From the NCBI GenBank assembly GCA_015058655.1, contig SVBX01000011.1, positions 36,426 to 100,425 of the forward strand: a DNA stretch of 64,000 nt, written 5' to 3'. Below are positions 34,729 to 44,861 of this stretch, one piece after another. The notes below the pieces were generated by a model. The model was not told the origin of the DNA, made no database searches, and saw only the letters and a list, made by a program, of their open reading frames with translations. A program made the translations under genes and the position numbers. Numbering within the stretch: position 1 is the stretch's first letter; each line of letters begins with the position of its first letter. This DNA comes from Pseudoselenomonas ruminantium. Its GTDB lineage: Bacteria > Bacillota > Negativicutes > Selenomonadales > Selenomonadaceae.

Positions 34729-35895
34729 TTGAAAATAACAGTGACGGGAGCAGGATATGTGGGGATGGCTAATGCATTGGTGCTTTCTAAGCATCATGAG
34801 ATTTCAGTTTTGGATATTTCGGCTAAGCGTGTGAAAATGATTATAGAAGGGCAGTCACCTGTAGGGGATATGGGAATAGATAAGTGGGTGAAGGAAGGGC
34901 GAATTAAGATTTTTGCCGACATTGACCCCAAAATGGCATTACGTGGAGCCGAACTTGTAATTATTGCTACGCCGACAGATTACGATACTGAGAAAAACTT
35001 CTTTGACACTTCTTCAATAGAGGATGTAATTGAGGAATCGATTGAGTATGCACCATCTGCTGACATCCTTATCCGCTCCACCATACCTGTGGGGTATACT
35101 CTTAGACTTCGTGAGAAGTATGGGAGAGAAAATATCTACTTTGCTCCAGAGTTCCTACGAGAAGGCAGTGCGTTGCACGATAGTTTGAATCCATCACGTA
35201 TTATTATTGGGGATCGTGGAATTGCTGGCAAGAAGTTAGCTAATCTTTTCCTTGAGGCAGCAGAGATTGAAAATATTCCTGTACTTCTAACAAATCCCAC
35301 GGAGGCTGAGGCAATCAAACTTTTTGCAAATACCTATTTGGCTCTTAGAGTAGCGTATTTTAATGAGTTAGATTCTTATGCTGAAATACGTGGGCTTTCT
35401 ACTAAGGATATTATCACAGGGGTTTCTATGGACCCTCGTATTGGAGATTTTTATAATAATCCATCTTTTGGATATGGTGGTTATTGCTTGCCTAAGGACT
35501 CGAAACAGTTATTGGCTAATTATAGAGATGTTCCACAGAACATTATTACTGCAATAGTGGAAGCCAATCGGACACGTAAGGAGCATATTGCATCCGAGAT
35601 TATTGCAAGGAATCCGGGACTTGTTGGCATTTATCGTTTGACTATGAAAACCGCTAGTGACAACTATCGTCAAAGTGCGGTCCTTGATGTTATGGAACTT
35701 TTGTGTGGTGAGGGGGTTCCGTTGCTGATTTATGAACCTACCTGCAAGAATCAGTCCTTCCAAGGACATGAAGTTACGCATAACCTCGAAAGCTTTTTGA
35801 ATCGAGCAGATATTATTATCGCTAATAGATGGTCAGAAGAGCTTGCAGAAGTAGAAAGCAAAGTTTATACAAGAGATTTGTATGGGCGTGATTAG
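34729..35895 (+). CDS. ugd: UDP-glucose 6-dehydrogenase
   Basis: The enzyme oxidises UDP-glucose to UDP-glucuronate. The 388-residue protein from the TTG at 34729 (GGGAG 9 bases upstream) has the NAD motif TVTGAGYVGMANAL, PEFLREGSALHD and the catalytic Cys253 in GYGGYCLPKDSKQ. This gives the same length and Cys position as E. coli Ugd. The frame is open to 34684, but the extension lacks family character. It would feed uronate-containing glycan steps here. Confidence 0.93.
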   Translation: MKITVTGAGYVGMANALVLSKHHEISVLDISAKRVKMIIEGQSPVGDMGIDKWVKEGRIKIFADIDPKMALRGAELVIIATPTDYDTEKNFFDTSSIEDVIEESIEYAPSADILIRSTIPVGYTLRLREKYGRENIYFAPEFLREGSALHDSLNPSRIIIGDRGIAGKKLANLFLEAAEIENIPVLLTNPTEAEAIKLFANTYLALRVAYFNELDSYAEIRGLSTKDIITGVSMDPRIGDFYNNPSFGYGGYCLPKDSKQLLANYRDVPQNIITAIVEANRTRKEHIASEIIARNPGLVGIYRLTMKTASDNYRQSAVLDVMELLCGEGVPLLIYEPTCKNQSFQGHEVTHNLESFLNRADIIIANRWSEELAEVESKVYTRDLYGRD

Positions 35896-35910
35896 TTAGG
35901 AGTTTTACAC

Positions 35911-37338
35911 ATGGATAAGAATCAATTGAAGAATTTATGTAAAGCTGTACCATCCATTGAAAGTATCATAAAAGAATACGAGGGACATGAAGTTTATATG
36001 TGCCAGTACATGGGGGGGAGACAAGTAAACTTTGATGGTGAACAAATATCTATTTGCCATGCTGGCAGCATAGATGATAAGCCCACGGAAGTGAGTATGT
36101 TATGCAGGGTGGGATTGGATTCAGTTGAAAAGTATTATGAATCTGTTTATAAACTTTTCAAGAAGATGGAGGATGATAATTTTCCCTGTCGTCGTTGTCC
36201 GTTCTGTAATAAAGTGGAGTATCATTTTTCTCCTATTACATATGTCACTTTTCTTACAACTACATATTGTAACAGCAGCTGTATATATTGCGCATCGCAT
36301 TTAGGAAAGAAAGGACATGGTTTTGCATATGATAACGTGATGGAGAAGTTTAATGAGTTGGGTTTATTTGACTCTGGTGCCATATTCGACTATGGTGGGG
36401 GTGAACCTACGCAAAGTCCCTATTTTGAAGGTACAGTAGATTATCTTACTAATCATGGTTTTGATCAGCGTATAAACACTAATGCTATAGATTTCTCGCC
36501 AGCAATTTATAAGGCGTTGGCCAATGGTAAAGCATGGTTGCGAATCAGCCCGGATTCGGCTACATATGATGTATTTCTAAGAGTAAAGGGGAATAGCAAC
36601 TGCGAAGTCGTATGGGAAAATATTGGGAAATATGCTAAAGCAAGTGATAAAGTTGTAGTGAAATGTAACGTTTGCAATTATAATGCTACGCAAAATGAAA
36701 TGGACGCTTTTATCAATCGCTGCCAAGATGCAGGAGTAAAAAAAATTGTGGTGGATGCAGAAATGCAATCTTATCAGAGAACATCTAATGCAGGACCATT
36801 TTATTATACGAAAGCTGTATTTGAAATGGCACATTACCTCTATGATAGAGCAAAAGAAAAAGGTTTCCATGTCCAAGTCGGAGCATACGCATTTGGGTGT
36901 AGGCCTAAATATGATGAGCAGCGTAGATTGTGCTTGCCGGACGAATATATTGATAATACGGATTATGAAACTATTGCCAATGGCATTTACATAGAGGCAT
37001 ATCCTACAGTAGAACAAATGGTGAGTAGCATTATACAGCAACCGGAGAGGCAATTGGTGATATTTGGTTATGGTGGGACAGGTCGGATTGCAGAGAAGGC
37101 TTGCTTGGATAAAGGGCTTAAACCAAAAATAATAGATAATAACGAAAAATTATGGGGGAGTAAAATATTATCAGCACAAAAATTTCTTAAAAACGCGAGT
37201 GAAAAAAGTGAGCAGTTGTTGATTATTTTAGCGAATATAAAAATTAGAGATATGTTAAAACAGATTAATAAGTCGGGTGTAGATGTCAAAGTTTATTGGT
37301 GTAATTATGCCGCATATATAAATTATTCAAACAAATAA
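35911..37338 (+). CDS. Radical SAM protein with C-terminal Rossmann-like domain
   Basis: The 475-residue protein has CNSSCIYC at about residue 121, the three cluster-binding cysteines of radical SAM enzymes, then FDYGGGEPTQSPYF and RISPDSATYDVF. N-terminal cysteines in CRRCPFC may be an additional site. The last 110 residues form a Rossmann-like domain starting QLVIFGYGGTGRIAEKACL. It belongs with the locus's other radical SAM proteins; a sugar or peptide modification is plausible but not shown. Confidence 0.75.
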   Translation: MDKNQLKNLCKAVPSIESIIKEYEGHEVYMCQYMGGRQVNFDGEQISICHAGSIDDKPTEVSMLCRVGLDSVEKYYESVYKLFKKMEDDNFPCRRCPFCNKVEYHFSPITYVTFLTTTYCNSSCIYCASHLGKKGHGFAYDNVMEKFNELGLFDSGAIFDYGGGEPTQSPYFEGTVDYLTNHGFDQRINTNAIDFSPAIYKALANGKAWLRISPDSATYDVFLRVKGNSNCEVVWENIGKYAKASDKVVVKCNVCNYNATQNEMDAFINRCQDAGVKKIVVDAEMQSYQRTSNAGPFYYTKAVFEMAHYLYDRAKEKGFHVQVGAYAFGCRPKYDEQRRLCLPDEYIDNTDYETIANGIYIEAYPTVEQMVSSIIQQPERQLVIFGYGGTGRIAEKACLDKGLKPKIIDNNEKLWGSKILSAQKFLKNASEKSEQLLIILANIKIRDMLKQINKSGVDVKVYWCNYAAYINYSNK

Positions 37339-37359
37339 TGCATTAGGAGCTGAGAGTAG

Positions 37360-38910
37360 ATGGAGATTCAAGTAGGAATAGAGGAAATCAAAAAAAACTT
37401 GGCTTCATCTGTTCGTGTGTTTGGATATGGTGCTGGGTGCTATGGTCAAGCATTATCCTGGCTTGCAAATGAAATGAGCTGGAGCTTTTCTGGTTTTTTA
37501 GTTTCTGACGGAGAACAACATCCTGATTCAATTAATGGATATAGAGTTATGCAATTATCTGAAGCAGGAGATTTAAGTAATGTTGCGGTAATATTGTCTG
37601 TTAATGAAAAAAATAAGTCTGAAATAGTACGTGTTCTACCAAAGAGTATCTTTAAAATTATTAACCTACCAAATAGATTCTATGATGACTTAGTATACAG
37701 ACAGAATGTTTTGGATGGATCTTTTATTCTAGCTGAGAGAAAATTAAAGTCTTGGTACTATGGTGATTTACCTAAATGTGCAAGAGTTTTATTTTTTACG
37801 CATGGTTCAGAGCTCTTGGGCGCAAATAGAAGCTTGTTACAGAATTTGTTGTATTGGCAAGAAATGGGGATAGAATTATTTGTTATATCTCCCAGTTTAG
37901 GTGATTTAAATGCGGCACTAAGTACCCACGGAATACCAAGTATGACTGCACCTTATTCTTGGTGGGTAGGAGAGATTAATAGTGTTCATATTTATGACAA
38001 TACAGTAGTAGAAGATAAACTTATCAATATGCTTGTGAAGTGCAATTTTGACTTGGTTTATTCTAATAGTAGTGTAATAGACATTGGAGCCCATATTGCT
38101 GAACGGCTTAATCTTCCACATATTTGGCATATTCGCGAGTTTGTTGAGGAAGATTTTAATTGGCGGTTTTTACTGGGACGTAAGGAGTCTTTGAAATATA
38201 TTTTAGATAAGAGTTTTGCTGCTATATGTATATCGAAAGCCTTGATGCGTAAGTGTGAGGAGGTTGTGGGGAGAAAAGATGAATTCTTTCTTATACCGAA
38301 TGGCGTTCGTTTGGAGTCTTTGGGTAATGATAATTGTAATAAATTTTGTCAAGATGTTCTTCGAATTGGAATGTGTGGAGCAGTACAGGAAAGCAAGAAC
38401 CAAAAAGATTTGATTGTTGCTTTAAGCTTGTTGACAAAGGATGTTTTGCAGCATTTTGAAGTGGAGTTTTATGGTCCACAGAATCCAGATTATCAGGAGG
38501 TGCTGGACAAATACATTGATTCTAATGGTTTGTCTGATAGAGTAAGGTTCTACGGATATACGCAAGATGTAGTGAGTCATTTAAGAACTTGTCATATCGG
38601 TGTTATGGCATCACGTATGGAAGCTTTTGGCCGTGTGACCGTAGAGTATATGCTGGCTGGGCTTTTAACAATAGCTTCAAACACTGGAGCCAATCCGGAA
38701 TTATTAAGGAATGGTAAGGATGGGCTATTGTATGAGTATGGCGATCCAATGTCTTTGGCACAATGTTTAACATGGTGTGTAAATAACCGACAAAAGATGT
38801 ATGAAATGGCAAATCAAGCACAAATTAATGCTAGATTGAGATTTGACCCACAACGAACAGCAACTTCTATATATAATATTATGAAAAAAGCTATAAAGGA
38901 AAATACATGA
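37360..38910 (+). CDS. GT4-type glycosyltransferase with N-terminal Rossmann-like domain
   Basis: The 516-residue protein has an N-terminal domain (VRVFGYGAGCYGQALSWLA, then GFLVSDGE) followed by a GT-B glycosyltransferase. ARVLFFTHGSELLGANRSL is the N-terminal acceptor-side loop, and SRMEAFGRVTVEYMLAGLLTI (E-x7-E-like) lies in the nucleotide-sugar side of the C-terminal half. It should add a sugar to the growing surface glycan in the cytoplasm. The linkage and sugar are unknown. Confidence 0.8.
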   Translation: MEIQVGIEEIKKNLASSVRVFGYGAGCYGQALSWLANEMSWSFSGFLVSDGEQHPDSINGYRVMQLSEAGDLSNVAVILSVNEKNKSEIVRVLPKSIFKIINLPNRFYDDLVYRQNVLDGSFILAERKLKSWYYGDLPKCARVLFFTHGSELLGANRSLLQNLLYWQEMGIELFVISPSLGDLNAALSTHGIPSMTAPYSWWVGEINSVHIYDNTVVEDKLINMLVKCNFDLVYSNSSVIDIGAHIAERLNLPHIWHIREFVEEDFNWRFLLGRKESLKYILDKSFAAICISKALMRKCEEVVGRKDEFFLIPNGVRLESLGNDNCNKFCQDVLRIGMCGAVQESKNQKDLIVALSLLTKDVLQHFEVEFYGPQNPDYQEVLDKYIDSNGLSDRVRFYGYTQDVVSHLRTCHIGVMASRMEAFGRVTVEYMLAGLLTIASNTGANPELLRNGKDGLLYEYGDPMSLAQCLTWCVNNRQKMYEMANQAQINARLRFDPQRTATSIYNIMKKAIKENT

Positions 38911-38934
38911 CGGTACTATATGGAGAATTCGTTT

Positions 38935-40521
38935 ATGGAAAAGGTAATAAAAAACAAATTGCGTACGTTAGCCTTTTATCTTCCTCAATTCCATGCGGTG
39001 GATATAAATGATAAATGGTACGGACTAGGATACACGGAGTGGACGGCAGTTAAAAATGCCAAGTCTTTATATCCGGGACATTATCAACCAGATGAGCCAT
39101 TAAATGATAATTATTATGATTTATTAAAAAAGGATACGATGGTTTGGCAGGCAAATTTAGCTAAACAGTATGGTGTGTCCGGTTTTTGCTTCTATCACTA
39201 TTATTTTAAAGATGGGAGAAAAGTACTAGAAAAGCCAGCGGAAAACTTGCTTCAATGGCAGGATATTGATATGCCATTCTGCTTTGACTGGGCAAATGAA
39301 AGTTGGGCAAGAAAATGGGGGAAGTTTAAGCCAGGTGTTTCTGTAAACGTTTGGAATAAGGTTGTCGACTTGGACGCAGTTCAAGGTCCTAAAGAGGAGA
39401 TAATCTTAGAGCAGGCTTATGGTGAGGCTGATGATTGGCAAAAGCATTTTGCATATTTGCTACCTTTTTTTCAAGATAAAAGGTATATTAAAAAAGATGG
39501 CAAGCCTGTTTTTATTTTTCATCGTCCTGAAGAAATACCATGTTTGCAAGAAATGACGGATTTGTGGAATGATTTAGCTAAACAGGCAGGCTTGCCGGGA
39601 GTTTTCTTTATAGGAACAATGTTAAATCCTTATACACCATGTCCTGTATGTTTAGATGCACGCATTTTACATTTTCATCATACAGCTCAGTATTTTGTTA
39701 CCGATAGGTCACAACAGGGGGGATTGCCTTCTGATGATTATGGCCTTCTATGCGATGCAGCTGTTGCATATAATACAGACCTAGCTGATGGCAGGCCAAG
39801 CTTTTATTGTATTGGTACTGGATTTGATAATACGCCGCGATGGGGGACTAAAGGTTATGTGATAACTGATCCGTCAGCAAAAAAATTTTGCAGTACACTG
39901 AAGAAGATGATGGGGATTAGTAACGACCGTGGCCTAGAGTTCCTTTTCCTAAATGCATGGAATGAATGGGGCGAGGGAATGCATTTAGAACCCTCTAAAA
40001 AAGACGGCTTCGCGTATCTGGAAGCTGTAAAAGAAGCAACAGATGAAAATAATATCCATGCTTTGGTTCCAGAACAGCTTAGTGAACATGAGCAGTATTG
40101 TCATAAATTGCTGACAGACTTCGGCAGTGCATTACAAGGGCAGCGTGACCTTGCAGAAATTATGAGTGTATGGTTGCATATGCTCTGTCGAGGTCATTCT
40201 ATAGGAAAGTATCTTTTACAGCATGATTGCCATAATGTAGCAATATATGGCTATGGAAACATGGGACATCACCTTGCTGCTGATTTGGAAGGAAGTGGTA
40301 TAGGATTGAACTATGTAATAGATCGTCGTGGAACTGACGGGGTGTGGGATGCACCTTGTCAGGTCTATGGCATCGATGCAGATTTACCAAAAACAGATGC
40401 AGTAATTGTATCAGTGCTAAATGGCTGGAAAGAATTAGAAAACAGTCTGCATGAACGCGGCATCGTCAAGACATTTTCTTTAGTAGAAATACTGATGGAA
40501 TTCAAGGGCAAGATTGCTTAA
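38935..40521 (+). CDS. WbsX-like glycan enzyme with C-terminal Rossmann-like domain
   Basis: The protein of about 528 residues resembles the WbsX/GH99-like family in O-antigen and capsule clusters: LRTLAFYLPQFHAVDIND at the N-terminus, then GYTEWTAVKNA, GVSGFCFYHYYF, CFDWANESWARKW and the closing FLNAWNEWGEGMHLEP. This family is variously called glycosyltransferase or glycosidase; activity here is uncertain. The C-terminal 100 residues, starting NVAIYGYGNMGHHLAADL, are Rossmann-like. ATG 38935 has GGAG at 9 bases; 38920 is an in-frame alternative. Confidence 0.75.
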   Translation: MEKVIKNKLRTLAFYLPQFHAVDINDKWYGLGYTEWTAVKNAKSLYPGHYQPDEPLNDNYYDLLKKDTMVWQANLAKQYGVSGFCFYHYYFKDGRKVLEKPAENLLQWQDIDMPFCFDWANESWARKWGKFKPGVSVNVWNKVVDLDAVQGPKEEIILEQAYGEADDWQKHFAYLLPFFQDKRYIKKDGKPVFIFHRPEEIPCLQEMTDLWNDLAKQAGLPGVFFIGTMLNPYTPCPVCLDARILHFHHTAQYFVTDRSQQGGLPSDDYGLLCDAAVAYNTDLADGRPSFYCIGTGFDNTPRWGTKGYVITDPSAKKFCSTLKKMMGISNDRGLEFLFLNAWNEWGEGMHLEPSKKDGFAYLEAVKEATDENNIHALVPEQLSEHEQYCHKLLTDFGSALQGQRDLAEIMSVWLHMLCRGHSIGKYLLQHDCHNVAIYGYGNMGHHLAADLEGSGIGLNYVIDRRGTDGVWDAPCQVYGIDADLPKTDAVIVSVLNGWKELENSLHERGIVKTFSLVEILMEFKGKIA

Positions 40522-40555
40522 GTTAGTGTGGCATATACTTAAGGAGGAAATATAG

Positions 40556-41164
40556 ATGGCTGCGATGACTTTTGAAGGAAGTGAAAATACTTACCTGCAA
40601 GAATTAATAGTCTGTCTGAACGAGATGGAAGCAGACATGGGGCATAACAAGCAACTTTCTTATAATGAAATATTGGATGCTTTAGTAAATATGTTCATGG
40701 ATTTGCCTTTGCAAGGAAGAAAAGTTTTTTTTATCGGCAATGGTGGCAGTGCAGGGATTTCCATGCATATGACTACAGATTTCTTAAAGAATGGAAGATT
40801 ACAAACTCATAGTATGCATGATCCGGCTACGCTAACGTGTCTGGCAAATGACTTTGGTTATGAGCAGGTATTCAGCAAACAGTTAGAAATGGCCGCTAAG
40901 CCAGGTGATGTGTTGGTTGCTATTTCTAGTTCTGGTCGTTCTGAAAACATATTAAGGGCTGTGCGGCTTGCTAAAGATAAGAAATGTAGAACAGTGACAT
41001 TGTCAGGATTTGCGCCTGATAATCCATTGCGCAGTATGGGGGACTATAACATTTACGTGAAAAGCCACGGCTATGGCATAGTTGAATCTTTGCATCAATT
41101 GTTTTTGCAGCATGTCGTCGATGAAGTAATGAAACGTTATATAGAACAAGAAAGGGGTCAATAA
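40556..41164 (+). CDS. SIS-domain sugar-phosphate isomerase, GmhA-like
   Basis: The 202-residue SIS protein resembles GmhA, which converts sedoheptulose 7-phosphate to D-glycero-D-manno-heptose 7-phosphate. It has FFIGNGGSAGISMHMTTDF, AISSSGRSENILRA and the C-terminal VESLHQLFLQHVVDEV helix. The HldE-like protein at 42180 would take the product on. AAGGAGG precedes the ATG. Zinc-site residues fit loosely, so another aldose isomerase role is possible. Confidence 0.82.
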   Translation: MAAMTFEGSENTYLQELIVCLNEMEADMGHNKQLSYNEILDALVNMFMDLPLQGRKVFFIGNGGSAGISMHMTTDFLKNGRLQTHSMHDPATLTCLANDFGYEQVFSKQLEMAAKPGDVLVAISSSGRSENILRAVRLAKDKKCRTVTLSGFAPDNPLRSMGDYNIYVKSHGYGIVESLHQLFLQHVVDEVMKRYIEQERGQ

Positions 41165-41165
41165 T

Positions 41166-42170
41166 ATGAAAAGTATCGTGACAGGAGGATGCGGTTTCAT
41201 AGGTTCTCATATTGTAGATAGATTGCTTGATGAGGGACATGAAGTAATTGTGATAGATAACTGTAGTACTGGTCGTTTGGAAAATTTGGCACATCATAAA
41301 GATGAGGCAAATTTGACTGTAGTTCAGGCTGATATTTGTGACTACGAGAAAATTTCGCATTTGTTTGAGGGCGTGGATTGGGTCTTTCACATGGCTGCCT
41401 TGGCTGACATTGTTCCAAGCATTCAGCGTCCGCAAGATTATTTTCATTCTAATGTTGATGGGACGTTTTCCGTGTTGCAGGCGTCGAAGGCAGCAGGGGT
41501 GAAGAAGTTCCTCTACACAGCATCATCTTCTTGTTATGGGATTCCTGACCAATTTCCAACAGATGAGCAGGCAGATATACGTCCTGAATATCCTTATGCG
41601 TTGACTAAGCGGCTGGGCGAGGAACTGGCCTTGCATTGGGCACAAGTTTATAAATTACCAGTGGTATCTCTTTGCCTTTTTAACGTATATGGACCTCGCT
41701 CGCGTACAAGCGGTACTTATGGTGCGGTATTTGGCGTATTCTTGGGGCAGAAATTAGCGGGCAAGCCTTATACAGTTGTCGGTACAGGTGAGCAGACCCG
41801 CGATTTCACTTATGTGACGGATATTGTTGATGCATTTGTGACAGCCGCTAAATCGAATAATCCGGATATAATAGGGCAGCGCTTTAATGTAGGCAGCGAG
41901 CATACCTATTCTGTGAACCGTTTGGTTGAACTTCTGGGTGGCGAGAATGCGGATGTCGTGCATATACCGAAACGTCCGGGTGAGCCAGATTGTACATGGG
42001 CAGATACCACGAAGATAAACAATATGCTGGGTTGGCATCCTCAGGTAACTTTGGAGGATGGCGTACAGCATATATTGGATAATATTGATTACTGGCGTCA
42101 GGCTCCTGTCTGGACTCCGGATAGTATTAAGACAGCTACAGAAGATTGGTTTAAATATTTGAGCAAATGA
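41166..42170 (+). CDS. NAD-dependent sugar epimerase/dehydratase
   Basis: The 334-residue extended SDR has TGGCGFIGSHIVDRL (NAD motif), ADICDYEKI, MAALADIVPS, the catalytic YPYALTKR and LFNVYGPR. It is GalE/WbpP-like, so a UDP-hexose 4-epimerase is the closest role, but a nucleotide-heptose is equally plausible given its neighbours. It starts one base after the GmhA-like stop. Confidence 0.85.
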   Translation: MKSIVTGGCGFIGSHIVDRLLDEGHEVIVIDNCSTGRLENLAHHKDEANLTVVQADICDYEKISHLFEGVDWVFHMAALADIVPSIQRPQDYFHSNVDGTFSVLQASKAAGVKKFLYTASSSCYGIPDQFPTDEQADIRPEYPYALTKRLGEELALHWAQVYKLPVVSLCLFNVYGPRSRTSGTYGAVFGVFLGQKLAGKPYTVVGTGEQTRDFTYVTDIVDAFVTAAKSNNPDIIGQRFNVGSEHTYSVNRLVELLGGENADVVHIPKRPGEPDCTWADTTKINNMLGWHPQVTLEDGVQHILDNIDYWRQAPVWTPDSIKTATEDWFKYLSK

Positions 42171-42179
42171 GGCATAGCT

Positions 42180-43724
42180 ATGGCTGAGAATAAAATTGTA
42201 ACCAAGGAAGAATTTTCTCCCATTCGGGAGCAGCTGCGTCAAGATGGCAAGAAGGTTGTACTATGTCACGGCGTATTCGATTTACTTCACTATGGACATA
42301 TTGAGCATCTTACCGATGCCAAGAGGCAGGGTGATGTGCTTGTCGTGTCTGTAACGGCAGCTAAATATGTTAATAAGGGACCAGGCAGGCCATATTTTAG
42401 TGATGAACAGCGTCTGGCTTTCTTGGCAAGTTTGGAGATTGTTGATTATGTACTGCTTTCTGAGGCAGTTACTGTGCATGAGATTGTGCGGTATGTTCAG
42501 CCGGATATTTATGCGAAGGGGAAGGAGTATGCAGTAGCAGAAAATGATGTTACAGGCAATATAGGCCCTGAGCAGGAAGTTGTTGAGCAGTATGGTGGTC
42601 GTATCTACTTTACGGAGGGACAGGTCTATAGCTCCACAAATCTTCTCAATAATTTCTTTGGTACGCTTCCAGAGAATGTGGCTGCATTTTCTCATGGTTT
42701 GAAGAATAAATATGGTATTAGTCTCATTGATAAAGTTCGTTCGTGGGTGGACGATTTTAGCAAACTTAATGTGCTTGTGGTAGGTGACATAATCCTGGAT
42801 GAGTATGTATTCTGCAATGTGCAGGGTGTAACTATGAAGGATGCAACGCTATCTACTTTTTACGATCATGAGGAACGCTATGCTGGTGGTTCGCTTGCTA
42901 TTGCCAGGCATATGGTTAATTTTGCAGGACAGGTTACACTATGCGCCATGACGGGTAAAGAGTCAGGTGTCATGGACTTCGTGCGTGAGTCTTTGGCTAA
43001 TATACGGATGGAGGTACTTGAGGACGAAGCTTTTGTTACACCAGTAAAACGGAGATATTTGCGCGAGAATGCTCAACGACAGGAGTATGTGAAGCTCTTT
43101 TCCATCAATCGCCTTATGAAACGTGGTGAGCGTAAGCGCTTTGATTACACGAACTGGCATAGCAAATTAGCAAAAATAGTGCCGGAATATGATATGGTTG
43201 TGGTCTGTGACTACGGGCATGGGCTTTTGGATGAGGAGTCTCTGCGTATTATTGAACGGGGAGCGAAGTTCCTAGCCGTCAACTGCCAGACAAATTCTTC
43301 AAATTATGGTACCAATATAATCAGCAAGTACCGTCGTGCAGATGCTTTTGTGGTGGATGAGCGAGAATTGAGACTGGCTTTTGGTCAGCCCCTAACGCCT
43401 AGGGAGGATTTGCTGGAACAACTCAGGCAGCAGCTTGGTGCAAATTATGCATGGGTTACAATTGGTGCAGCAGGAGCTATTGGCAAATCAGCCGAGGCTC
43501 AGGTAATATGCCCAGCGTTGGTGCTGAAGGTCAAGGATACTGTTGGGGCAGGGGATGCATTCTATGCTTTGGCGATGCTGGCAGCATTTCGGGGGATGCC
43601 TGTTGATGTTGCCACACTGCTGGCAAATACAGCGGGGGCGCTTAAGACGAATGTAGTCGGCAATAAAGAGGCAGTGCGCAAGGTGGATTTGTTGAAATTC
43701 GTGGGAACCGTGCTGAATGTATGA
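42180..43724 (+). CDS. HldE-like bifunctional protein with reversed domain order
   Basis: The 514-residue protein has an N-terminal nucleotidyltransferase domain (CHGVFDLLHYGHIEHL at about 29-44, with the HxGH motif) and a C-terminal PfkB-type sugar kinase (VLVVGDIILDEYVFC near 198 and TVGAGDAFYALAM near 457). E. coli HldE has kinase first. The two activities would phosphorylate heptose 7-phosphate at C1 and then activate heptose 1-phosphate. GAGG precedes the ATG at good spacing. The nucleotide used (ATP or CTP) cannot be read. Confidence 0.85.
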   Translation: MAENKIVTKEEFSPIREQLRQDGKKVVLCHGVFDLLHYGHIEHLTDAKRQGDVLVVSVTAAKYVNKGPGRPYFSDEQRLAFLASLEIVDYVLLSEAVTVHEIVRYVQPDIYAKGKEYAVAENDVTGNIGPEQEVVEQYGGRIYFTEGQVYSSTNLLNNFFGTLPENVAAFSHGLKNKYGISLIDKVRSWVDDFSKLNVLVVGDIILDEYVFCNVQGVTMKDATLSTFYDHEERYAGGSLAIARHMVNFAGQVTLCAMTGKESGVMDFVRESLANIRMEVLEDEAFVTPVKRRYLRENAQRQEYVKLFSINRLMKRGERKRFDYTNWHSKLAKIVPEYDMVVVCDYGHGLLDEESLRIIERGAKFLAVNCQTNSSNYGTNIISKYRRADAFVVDERELRLAFGQPLTPREDLLEQLRQQLGANYAWVTIGAAGAIGKSAEAQVICPALVLKVKDTVGAGDAFYALAMLAAFRGMPVDVATLLANTAGALKTNVVGNKEAVRKVDLLKFVGTVLNV

Positions 43725-43775
43725 AATGTTGTTGTGCATAGAAGTTCAACTGACTATATAAATAGGAGCATCAGG

Positions 43776-44846
43776 ATGAATGCATATTCCAATCTAAAAA
43801 TATTTCATCATGCTAGGGCACTCGATGCCATAGCCAAAGGTGAGGCACAGGCACCATTCTATATACGCTTGAAGCCAACTAATGTTTGCAACCATCATTG
43901 TGCATACTGCACATACGGTTCCGGCGGCACTACGCAGAAGACCGCAAATCGTACGGATATCGATCATCAGGATAGTATTCCTTGGCCAAAACTCCAAGAA
44001 ATATTGAAGGATATGGGTAACATAGGCGTAAAGGCTCTGACTTTTTCCGGTGGTGGCGAGCCACTTTGTTACCCGTATATTACTGAGGCAGCGCAGCTGG
44101 CTGATGAGGAAGGCTTGCAGCTTTCACTGATTACCAACGGGCAATTGCTGGTTGGAGAGAGGGCAGAAGCGTTTCATAAAGCCAAATGGGTGCGCATTTC
44201 TTTTGATTCGCCAGTAAAGGAGACCTATTGTAGATTGCGAGGACTTCCAGAGAATGCTTTCCAGATTGTCACGAGAAATATTGAAGCTTTTGCTGCGCAG
44301 AAGGACAGGGATTGTGTGTTGGGAGTGAATTTTGTTGTCAGCAAGGCAAATGCAGGTGAGGTCTATGAGGCGGCCAGATTGCTGAAAGGTCTCGGTTGTG
44401 ACAATGTGAAGTTTGCGGCTGTGCTTGACAACGAGCCGCATTACCATGACGGCATCAAAGACCACGTGATAGAGCAGATACATCGTGCGCAGGAAGATTT
44501 TGTGGATCAAGGCTTTGCCATTATTAATAATTACGAGAATGACTGGATGGATAAGAACTTTGTTACACAGCCATTTCCTGTTTGCTATACTTGTCGGCTG
44601 GTGACCGTTATAGCGGCTGACCAAAAAGTGTATTTCTGCCATACGAGGGCTTATGATGCTGAGGCAGTAGTGGGAGACTTGCATAAACAAAGTTTACGAG
44701 AAATGTGGTTTTCGGCGACAACCCAGGAAAGACTGGCTGGTTTGCGCCCGCAGCGTGATTGCCGTAACTTTTGTGTGTACGAGACGCGCAATGAATTAAT
44801 TCAGGCTTATTACGATGTGGATATGCGCCATGTGGATTTCATTTGA
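43776..44846 (+). CDS. Radical SAM/SPASM protein
   Basis: The 356-residue protein has CNHHCAYC (cluster-binding cysteines), SGGGEPLCYP (GGE motif) and a C-terminal cysteine set (CYTCRLVTV, then YFCHTRAY, then CRNFCVYE) that fits a SPASM/twitch extension. It may modify a sugar or a small substrate in the heptose branch. The ATG at 43776 follows AGGAG; the frame is open to 43734. It lies between the HldE-like gene and the second transketolase. Confidence 0.82.
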   Translation: MNAYSNLKIFHHARALDAIAKGEAQAPFYIRLKPTNVCNHHCAYCTYGSGGTTQKTANRTDIDHQDSIPWPKLQEILKDMGNIGVKALTFSGGGEPLCYPYITEAAQLADEEGLQLSLITNGQLLVGERAEAFHKAKWVRISFDSPVKETYCRLRGLPENAFQIVTRNIEAFAAQKDRDCVLGVNFVVSKANAGEVYEAARLLKGLGCDNVKFAAVLDNEPHYHDGIKDHVIEQIHRAQEDFVDQGFAIINNYENDWMDKNFVTQPFPVCYTCRLVTVIAADQKVYFCHTRAYDAEAVVGDLHKQSLREMWFSATTQERLAGLRPQRDCRNFCVYETRNELIQAYYDVDMRHVDFI

Positions 44847-44861
44847 GAGGGAGGCTGCTCT

